Shown here in pieces: positions 1 through 4,577 of a stretch of DNA of 5,862 nucleotides. The DNA lies in contig URFU01000115.1 of NCBI GenBank assembly GCA_900547125.1, positions 1 to 5,862 on the forward strand. The letters are read 5' to 3'. Every line of letters starts with the position of its first letter. Within the stretch, counting starts at the first letter, position 1. The stretch comes from an uncultured Collinsella sp. (GTDB lineage Bacteria > Actinomycetota > Coriobacteriia > Coriobacteriales > Coriobacteriaceae). The notes below the pieces were generated by a model. It saw nothing but the letters and a program-made list of their open reading frames with translations. It was not told the origin of the DNA and made no database searches. The position numbers and the translations under genes are program-made.

Positions 1-151
1 CTTGATTGACTTTTTTCATCTGGTTGTGCTTTGCCACTACATTCTGGTCCATTCCCTTGGCTTCGTTGGTTTGCCTTGTGGCGCCCTTTCCCACTCCCAT
101 CCTCTTCATGTTCCCGGGCGCCACACGGCTCCCGTCAACAATCTGTCACTG

Positions 152-420
152 AAGAGCCAGCACTACAACGCGAAGCTGCTCAAGGGCGTTCCCGACGGCC
201 AGAACCCGCTGGGGCCCGTGAACCGGATGCGCTACTTCATGCAGTGCTTCCTGAGGGCTCATCCCGGCTCCAACCGGGACGACATGCGGGGCTGTGGCTA
301 TGAGTCCGCCCGAGGACAAGCTTGAGAAGGTCGCGATGGTGCTCGATCGGGCAATGCGATACCCGAAAACGCTCAGGTTCAGGCAGTTCTATGCAAGAAA
401 GCCCAGTTCAGATGAGTTCG
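152..420 (+). pseudogene. IS1595-family (ISXO2-like) transposase, C-terminal remnant, frameshifted
   Basis: This is the decayed 3' end of a DDE transposase gene. The first part, about 152-292, reads LKSQHYNAKLLKGVPDG, then NPLGPVNRMRYFMQCFLRAHPG and NRDDMRG. The reading then moves to the next frame at 294 and continues VAMSPPEDKLEKVAMVLDRA, followed by MRYPKTLRFRQFYARKPSSD. From memory, ISXO2-like transposases end this way: a 'P(I/V)N..' stretch, then a 'GYL(N/D)LF' segment, then 'NPPEDKLEKV' and 'NPKTLRYR.FY'. Here the YLxLFW block after DDMRG is missing, which implies loss of roughly 17 bases and explains the frame change. The N-terminal DNA-binding part and most of the catalytic core are absent, and nothing recognisable precedes about base 150. 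It cannot make an active enzyme. It marks the left side of the ATPase/nuclease-like operon as a transposon-scarred region. The family call is good; the exact IS is unknown. Confidence 0.72.
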
Positions 421-594
421 ACGAGCAATATTTATCAACACAGTGCAAGGGGGGATTATATTTGTATTTCATCCGTGTTGAGCTTCACACGGTGCGCGAC
501 TCATCGCAAACTGGCGGGCGCAGCGGAAAGAAAACCGACTGCAGACGAACGATCGATATCGGGAGCAAATAGCCACCGGATGCTTTTCGGTCTC

Positions 595-1263
595 CTACGC
601 GTCGACCTCCGCGATTTCTTCTGCGTCTCGCCAAGTTGAAAGGAGCGATGTCGAAAACTCCTTTTCGGTTAGCGTCAAGACATCCTTCACGCAAAAACCT
701 TTCAATTTGTCAGGAAGCCCAAAACGCGCTTTTTTCCTAATCGAGCTGGCAACCCGCTTCAACGCGGTCTTGTTCTTGTCCTCGTTGTATACCAAAACAA
801 AGACGCAGTGCTCGCGAAACCATCTCGTCCTCTTTCCCCACAGGTCCGAGCAGATCAAAACGCTGTCCTTGCACTTCTCGATGAGGGCGTCCCTTTGGCC
901 AAGATTGATACCAAGCTCTTCGTCATCCTTGGGATTGAGCCTCTTCCCCAGCGTCTCCTTCAGACTGCCGTTTTTAAATTCGACTAGATATAACGTTTCC
1001 CGATCGCAATACAGCGCATCGGCGGAGCGCGGGAGTTGCATCCACCTATTGACCTTCTTGCAGTAGCATTCTTTAACAGAGTCAAAATTGACAACAGGCA
1101 AATCGTCATCCACAAGAGAGACGCTCCCGTCTCTGGATGTTTTGGAGATGGTCGACGTGCAGTCCCTTAGGATACAGGTCCTGCAACGGGAGCAACCATC
1201 GCTGCCATCTGGCACCACGGGAGAGTTCGGATGAGGGCAGGAGGCGCACGGGTCGCTACTCAA
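595..1263 (-). CDS. Cys-cluster protein with PD-(D/E)XK nuclease-like motif, ATPase partner
   Basis: A 222-aa protein with no family name I recognise. From the proposed start, residues 6-35 hold a cysteine cluster (CxxC at 6-9, CxxCxxC at 24-30, C35) suited to zinc binding. Residues 81-99 read ADALYCDRETLYLVEFKNG: Asp82, then Glu95-Phe-Lys97 at the end of a predicted beta strand, as in the D...(D/E)xK active site of PD-(D/E)XK nucleases. A predicted helix (about 126-133) and a strand (VFVLVYN, 154-160) follow, consistent with that fold. The C-terminus is charged and helical. Start: the frame is open to 1293, but the TTG at 1263 has GGAGGAG seven bases upstream and overlaps the stop of the ATPase gene (CTTGAGTAG), so the two are probably translationally coupled. 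The arrangement suggests this is the effector or substrate-specific subunit of an ATP-driven complex. The nuclease role is inferred from a short motif; a non-catalytic fold is possible. Confidence 0.8.
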   Translation of the reverse strand: MSSDPCASCPHPNSPVVPDGSDGCSRCRTCILRDCTSTISKTSRDGSVSLVDDDLPVVNFDSVKECYCKKVNRWMQLPRSADALYCDRETLYLVEFKNGSLKETLGKRLNPKDDEELGINLGQRDALIEKCKDSVLICSDLWGKRTRWFREHCVFVLVYNEDKNKTALKRVASSIRKKARFGLPDKLKGFCVKDVLTLTEKEFSTSLLSTWRDAEEIAEVDA

Positions 1264-2554
1264 GGCCGTACTCCTCCCTCTCAAGCGTATCAAAAGGAGC
1301 CGCCAGCTTCTCGTAGGCGACCTCAGTCGAGCCGGTTATTTCGGCAAAGCGAGAGCGTCCATCAGCGCAGGTCTCCGCAAGATAATATGAGCACAATCCA
1401 TCAACAGCGTGCTTCTTAGAATACACTTCGATCGCATTCAAGAAATATGGACTATGGGTGCTCATTAAGACGTGCATCCCGAGCTCTTTCTGGAGCAGCA
1501 CGATTATCTCGGCGAAGGCCAGCTGCCATGCAGGATGAAGATGAATTTCGGGTTCATCGAGGATAATAGTCCCTCCGGCATCTAGCGCGCCGGACTTCAA
1601 GAGCACCTTCATGATGGCGAACGTCTTCAAGCCAGCAGAAAGGTTCCCAGGCTCCAACCCCCGAGCGATGCACTCTTCGAGACACGTAAGGTGACCGCGA
1701 CTTTCGCTCCTCTCGATATACCCCGGACTTAAGGAGGAGACCTTGTCCATGAGAACCTTCAGGTGCCGCTCCTTCGCGATCTCGTCGAACAGCGAGGACT
1801 CGCTGTCATCGTTACGGATGGTCGCCTGAATCAAATCTTGCCGCAGCTCCTCCTGGTGTCCAAGGAGGGGCCTGAACCGAAAAGCGGGGCCGTAGGGCCC
1901 TCCGAGAGAATCGAACAGGAACGGGTCGTCCAGATAAAGCGCCCTGAATCGCAAAACCCTCCTATCGTGCACCTCCGCCACCTCGTCACCTGCAACCGAG
2001 AAAACCGTAGATGCGTCCTTTATCTGGAGTTCGACCTTCCCGGGCTCTTCGCCGAAAACCGAATTGATCTGGCCGTTGAACTCGCTTTGGAACCTGTTTG
2101 TCGCAATCGCACGAAATACCTCATCATCGGAGATATCCATGATCTCGATAATCTGATCGGCAACTCCTGCTACGCCATTCGTGAAATCGGATTCGATCTC
2201 ACGGGAGATCTCCTCCCCGTAATACTCCTTTATCTCATCAATAAGCTCGTCCCTCGTGCACTCGCCCGAAAAAACCCTGTCGATGAAACCATTCATTCTT
2301 CCACCAGTTCGCCTGTGGCGAGACGTGGAGTCGAGAGGGCCTCCCACATATGCCTTCCTGATGGCGCGTTCAACACTATTGCGCCTCATGCGGTCGATTT
2401 TGTTCTCCGAATCGGACATGCTGTTGAAGGCCGCATAAAGCGCTTTTCCAACCGTGCTTTTCCCCGTCCCGTTCTCCCCGGCGATCACGGCAATGCCATT
2501 AATCTCGATATCGGCCTCAGCGACCCTGCCGATGTTTTTCACCTTGATTTTCAA
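1256..2554 (-). CDS. AAA/ABC-type ATPase (AAA_15/AAA_21-like), candidate defence ATPase
   Basis: A 432-aa soluble ATPase of the SMC/RecF/ABC-like clan, as in OLD, PtuA, AriA and AbiL-like proteins. The N-terminal strand KIKVKNIGRV is typical of the group. Walker A is GENGTGKST at residues 26-34 (Lys32). A mostly helical, charged insert fills about 40-290. An ABC-signature-like NLSAGLKT lies at 304-311. Walker B is TIILDEPEIHLHP at 329-341, with Asp333 and catalytic Glu334. The H-loop is STHSP at 365-369 (His367). All nucleotide-binding elements are present and the frame is unbroken, so the protein should be active. No TOPRIM or HNH domain is visible in it, so any nuclease activity must come from the partner encoded just downstream. 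The start is TTG at 2554, five bases after GGTGAT, which matches the 3' part of an extended Shine-Dalgarno; the only nearby ATG (2559) is out of frame and stops after two codons. ATP binding probably gates partner activity (inferred). Confidence 0.9.
   Translation of the reverse strand: MKIKVKNIGRVAEADIEINGIAVIAGENGTGKSTVGKALYAAFNSMSDSENKIDRMRRNSVERAIRKAYVGGPLDSTSRHRRTGGRMNGFIDRVFSGECTRDELIDEIKEYYGEEISREIESDFTNGVAGVADQIIEIMDISDDEVFRAIATNRFQSEFNGQINSVFGEEPGKVELQIKDASTVFSVAGDEVAEVHDRRVLRFRALYLDDPFLFDSLGGPYGPAFRFRPLLGHQEELRQDLIQATIRNDDSESSLFDEIAKERHLKVLMDKVSSLSPGYIERSESRGHLTCLEECIARGLEPGNLSAGLKTFAIMKVLLKSGALDAGGTIILDEPEIHLHPAWQLAFAEIIVLLQKELGMHVLMSTHSPYFLNAIEVYSKKHAVDGLCSYYLAETCADGRSRFAEITGSTEVAYEKLAAPFDTLEREEYGLE
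1271..1278 (-). promoter_or_regulatory. Ribosome binding site deciding the TTG start of the nuclease-like gene
   Basis: On the minus strand GGGAGGAG ends seven bases before the TTG at 1263. It lies inside the last codons of the ATPase gene. This strong site favours 1263 over the TTG at 1293, which has no comparable sequence upstream. Confidence 0.7.
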
Positions 2555-2595
2555 TGCATATCACCAGCTCTAAACTCGCGAGACTCAATAGCTCG

Positions 2596-2624
2596 ATTAT
2601 CGCACAGGGAGATCGACTTCTCGA
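2596..2624 (-). promoter_or_regulatory. Candidate sigma-70-type promoter for the ATPase/nuclease-like operon
   Basis: On the minus strand TCGAGA (2624-2619, 4 of 6 matches to TTGACA) is separated by 17 bases from GATAAT (2601-2596, 5 of 6 matches to TATAAT). Transcription would start near 2589 and give a leader of about 35 bases before the TTG at 2554. An 8-bp palindrome, CTCGCGAG (2575-2582), lies just downstream of that start point and could be an operator half or chance. This is a consensus match by eye only. Confidence 0.45.
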
Positions 2625-2635
2625 GGACTCCCTAA

Positions 2636-2758
2636 ATGGAACGCGCGGGGAGGACATGGCTCGCCGCCGTCCGCTTTGCGTTCGCGCGGGGAAGGGTGAC
2701 GACCAGGGGCCTCTCCGGGCTCATCAAGAGGAGCGCCGGATCCTCCTCGTCCATTTGA
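2636..2758 (+). other. Unassigned 40-codon open frame, possible gene remnant
   Basis: An ATG at 2636 opens a 40-codon frame ending TGA at 2756-2758. The translation is arginine-rich and contains RTWLAAVRFAFARGRVTTRG followed by LSGLIKRSAG. It has no clear ribosome binding site, and a stop codon sits directly upstream, so it cannot be extended in this frame. The opposite strand also has an open frame here (ATG at 2754 to a stop at 2632). It ends about eight bases before the proposed left end of the IS3 remnant, so it could be the tail of an older gene interrupted by that insertion. I recognise neither translation. Confidence 0.2.
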
Positions 2759-2765
2759 ACTGTAT

Positions 2766-2790
2766 TGTATCCCAGGACACTTGACTTAGA
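2766..2790 (+). repeat. Possible left terminal inverted repeat of the IS3-family remnant
   Basis: The sequence TGTATCCCAGGACACTTGAC begins about 80 bases before the orfA start, where an IS3-family left end is expected, and begins with TG as these ends do. The element has lost its right end, so no matching inverted repeat or target duplication is available in the window. The boundary is inferred from position and general resemblance. Confidence 0.35.
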
Positions 2791-2848
2791 GGAATGGCGT
2801 TGAGCGGCGATAATCGTTTCAGCGCCAAAAAGAAAGGAGTGTTCAGTC

Positions 2849-3160
2849 ATGGCAGATAGGCTCTCCTGCACAGCGGGGCACCGCACCGAGGCCGCAGACT
2901 TCGCCGTCGCGTCGGGGAAGCCCATCGCCCAAGTGGCCGCCGACCTCGCCATCAATGAGAAGATCCTGGGAAGATGGGTGACGGTCAGAAAGAAGGAACT
3001 GGCCAACCACCCGGTCGCGGCGGCCGCGGCCAAGACCGAGACCGCCGAGATGAGGGCCGCCCGCAAGTGCATGCGCGAGCTCGAGCTCGAGAACGAGTTC
3101 CTAAAAAGCCCCGACCTCACATTGGAGGCCGGGGCCAGTAGATTTTTGGGACATGTCTAG
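2849..3160 (+). pseudogene. IS3-family transposase OrfA, 3'-truncated remnant
   Basis: OrfA is the small helix-turn-helix protein of IS3-family elements. The start ATG has AAAGGAG at 2833-2839, nine bases upstream. Residues 11-46 (HRTEAADFAVASGKPIAQVA, then ADLAINEKILGRWV) match the Tnp_1/IS911 helix-turn-helix, in which an 'SGK.IAQVA..L.I' core is typical. Residues about 66-86 (EMRAARKCMRELELENEFLK) form the leucine-zipper segment that precedes OrfB. In intact family members, FLK is followed by a KAAAFFA-type stretch and the OrfB frameshift site. Here the IS sequence stops at about 3107 and the frame runs 17 more codons through unrelated terminator and palindrome DNA before TAG at 3158-3160. 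OrfB, with the DDE catalytic domain, is absent, so the element cannot move itself. A short DNA-binding protein could still be made, but that is speculative. Confidence 0.8.
3103..3135 (-). terminator. Intrinsic terminator downstream of galE
   Basis: Read on the minus strand, GCCCCGGCCTC, loop CAATGT, GAGGTCGGGGC forms an 11-bp stem with a single G-U pair, followed directly by TTTTT (3107-3103). It lies about 115 bases past the galE stop and points the right way for galE transcripts. On the plus strand the same hairpin has an A-C mismatch and its T-run comes seven bases later (3143-3147), so it may also stop read-through from the IS remnant. Confidence 0.82.
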
Positions 3161-3168
3161 AAATCTAC
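3138..3168. repeat. CATG-centred palindrome 1 (31 bp)
   Basis: The arms GTAGATTTTT (3138-3147) and AGAAATCTAC (3159-3168) are inverted repeats with one mismatch, flanking a GACATGTC core (3150-3157). It resembles the second palindrome at 3202-3239: both have a TAG-R-TTTT arm, a GG.CATG.C centre and an AAA-Y-CTA arm. It could be a repetitive extragenic palindrome, a recombinase or regulator site, or two abutted IS ends. Confidence 0.7.
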
Positions 3169-3201
3169 CCATGCGGGAAGCGGCATGTGCCGAGCATGTC
3201 G

Positions 3202-3239
3202 CGTGCTAGGTTTTGAGGCATGCCACAAAACCTAGCACG
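3202..3239. repeat. CATG-centred palindrome 2 (38 bp, 14-bp perfect arms)
   Basis: The arm CGTGCTAGGTTTTG (3202-3215) is exactly repeated in inverse at 3226-3239. The ten bases between contain GGCATGCC, itself a palindrome, so the whole 38 bp is symmetric except for one A/A pair. It begins ten bases past the galE stop. No T-run follows on either strand, so it is not a standard intrinsic terminator, though as RNA it would form a stable hairpin at the 3' end of the galE transcript. Confidence 0.85.
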
Positions 3240-3248
3240 GGGGAGTGG

Positions 3249-4310
3249 CTACTCGGCGTCGGCGAAGCCGTTGGGGTTGTGGCTCTGCCAGTTCCAGCTA
3301 TCGCGGCACATGTCCGCGATATCGTACTGGGCCTTCCAACCCATCATGCGCTCGGCCTTGGAGGCATCGCACCAGTTGGCGGCGATATCGCCGGCGCGGC
3401 GCTCGCGGATCACGTAGGGCAGCTCCTTGCCACAAGCCTTGGAGAAGGCGGCGACGACCTCGAGTACCGAGGTGCCGGTGCCGGTGCCCAGGTTAAAGAT
3501 CTCGACGCCGGTCTTGCCGTTCATCCAGTTAAGGGCGGCAACGTGACCAGAGGCCAGATCGCACACGTGGATGTAGTCGCGCACACCGGTGCCGTCGGGT
3601 GTGGGGTAGTCGTTGCCAAAGACCTGAACGGCCTCGAGCTTGCCCACGGCAACCTGCGCGACATAGGGCACCAGGTTGTTGGGGATGCCCTTGGGGTCCT
3701 CGCCGATCAGGCCCGACGGATGGGCGCCGATGGGGTTGAAGTAGCGGAGCAGCACGACGTCCCACTCGGGGTCGGCGGTGTGGACGTCCATGAGGATCTG
3801 CTCAATCATCCACTTGGTCCAACCATAGGGGTTGGTCGCGGGCTTCTTGGGGTCCTCTTCGGTGACGGGCGGATTGTCCGGATCGCCGTAGACGGTCGAA
3901 GAGCTTGAGAAGATGATGGACTTACAACCGTGGTTGCGCATGACGTCGATGAGCACCAGGGTGTTCTCGATGTTGTTGTGGTAGTACTCGACGGGCTTGC
4001 TCACCGACTCGCCGACGGCCTTAAAGCCGGCGAAGTGGATGACGCGGTCGATCTGATGGGTGTCGAAGATCTTGTTCATGGCCTCGCGGTCGAGCACGTT
4101 GGCCTCGTAGAAGGTGAGGTTCTTGGCAGCCTCTTCGCCCACGATGGTCTTGACGCGGTCGACGGCGACGGCGCTGGAGTTGGAGAGGTCATCGACGATG
4201 ACGACCTGGTAGCCGCCCTCGAGCAGCTGAACGACGGTGTGCGAGCCGATAAAACCGGCGCCACCGGTTACGAGGACGCAGGTGTCTTTGGGGTCGAGTG
4301 CTTTGGACAT
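3249..4310 (-). CDS. galE: UDP-glucose 4-epimerase
   Basis: A cytosolic NAD-dependent epimerase of the Leloir pathway, interconverting UDP-galactose and UDP-glucose; it feeds galactose use and supplies sugars for surface glycans. The protein is 353 aa, close to the usual length of about 340. The NAD-binding motif TGGAGFIGSH is at residues 15-24. The acidic residue after strand 2 is in VDDLSNSS (39-46). The catalytic residues are Ser137 (in SSSSTVYG) and Tyr162-xxx-Lys166 (PYGWTK). LRYFNPIGAHPSG (188-200) and RDYIHVCDLA (244-253) are family signatures. The frame is open upstream to 4478, but the ATG at 4310 has AGGAG six bases before it and begins just ahead of the Rossmann strand. Asn312 (in AANWCDASKA) sits where E. 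coli GalE has Tyr299, so the pocket may also accept N-acetylated sugars. The gene is monocistronic here, divergent from the hydrolase gene, and followed by a terminator. Confidence 0.97.
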   Translation of the reverse strand: MSKALDPKDTCVLVTGGAGFIGSHTVVQLLEGGYQVVIVDDLSNSSAVAVDRVKTIVGEEAAKNLTFYEANVLDREAMNKIFDTHQIDRVIHFAGFKAVGESVSKPVEYYHNNIENTLVLIDVMRNHGCKSIIFSSSSTVYGDPDNPPVTEEDPKKPATNPYGWTKWMIEQILMDVHTADPEWDVVLLRYFNPIGAHPSGLIGEDPKGIPNNLVPYVAQVAVGKLEAVQVFGNDYPTPDGTGVRDYIHVCDLASGHVAALNWMNGKTGVEIFNLGTGTGTSVLEVVAAFSKACGKELPYVIRERRAGDIAANWCDASKAERMMGWKAQYDIADMCRDSWNWQSHNPNGFADAE

Positions 4311-4347
4311 GTAGTCTCCTATCGAATCAGGAACACTTCTTGAGGGG

Positions 4348-4380
4348 AGTATAGCGCAGGCAGGGGCACCCAAAAGGTGC
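4348..4380 (-). promoter_or_regulatory. Candidate galE promoter region with small hairpin
   Basis: On the minus strand TATACT (4353-4348) is a 5 of 6 match to a -10 box, about 38 bases upstream of the galE ATG. No good -35 hexamer is found at 16-18 bases. Instead a small inverted repeat, GCACC/GGTGC with a five-base loop (4366-4380), covers that position and could be an activator or repressor site. Confidence 0.4.
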
Positions 4381-4505
4381 AGGGCAGGAAAAGCAGATGA
4401 ACATGCTAACGTACTCATTGAAATGTTTGGCGTGGGCGTAACCTTGACTTTGACGTTTGCATACGAGCCGCCGACCATACGGTTTGCTGCCGTTCGTGGA
4501 AATCG

Positions 4506-4533
4506 TTGGGATGCGCCGGATGTACGCTAATAT
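4506..4533 (+). promoter_or_regulatory. Candidate promoter for the peptidoglycan hydrolase gene
   Basis: TTGGGA (4506-4511) and TAATAT (4528-4533) are separated by 16 bases and give a leader of about 38 bases. The alternative -10 TATAAA at 4551 has no partner hexamer. The direct repeat TTGACTTTGACG and two CATACG copies further upstream may be regulator contacts. This is by eye only. Confidence 0.4.
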
Positions 4534-4577
4534 GTATGAGTTGAGCGACATATAAATAAACATGTAACGGAGTAGAT

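Noticed and set aside
1..109. Minus-strand open frame running off the left edge (ATG at about 109)
   Set aside because: It is only about 36 codons, with no recognisable motif and codon use unlike the resident genes; it cannot be judged without sequence to the left. Nothing else was identified in bases 1-150.
473..492. Inverted repeat CCGTGT/ACACGG as terminator of the ATPase/nuclease-like operon
   Set aside because: It is only a 6-bp stem with an 8-base loop and no T-run on the minus strand. No convincing terminator for the operon was found between 420 and 594.
1264..1293. Longer N-terminus (start TTG at 1293) for the nuclease-like protein
   Set aside because: The ten extra codons lie over the ATPase C-terminus, lack an upstream Shine-Dalgarno and read RLRGRSTA, while the TTG at 1263 has an ideal one.
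1763..2635. 290-codon plus-strand open frame opposite the ATPase gene
   Set aside because: The minus strand carries complete ATPase motifs over the same bases; this translation has no recognisable domain and no ribosome binding site of note.
2632..3120. 162-codon minus-strand open frame opposite IS3 orfA
   Set aside because: The plus strand has a clear OrfA helix-turn-helix with a good ribosome binding site; the minus-strand reading is Ala/Ser-rich shadow sequence that crosses the terminator.
3138..3239. CRISPR array or tandem repeat suggested by five CATG sites
   Set aside because: Spacing is irregular (18, 14, 11 and 24 bases), there are only two long related units, and no cas genes are present.
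3213..3908. 231-codon plus-strand open frame opposite galE
   Set aside because: It is antisense to galE, rich in Gly/Val/Ala as expected from the complement of a GC-rich gene, and shows no family motif. The same holds for the other plus-strand frames between 3220 and 4343.
4311..4478. 56-residue N-terminal extension of galE
   Set aside because: It would cross the promoter-like TATACT and the ribosome binding site; the Rossmann strand starts 11 residues after the ATG at 4310, as usual for GalE.
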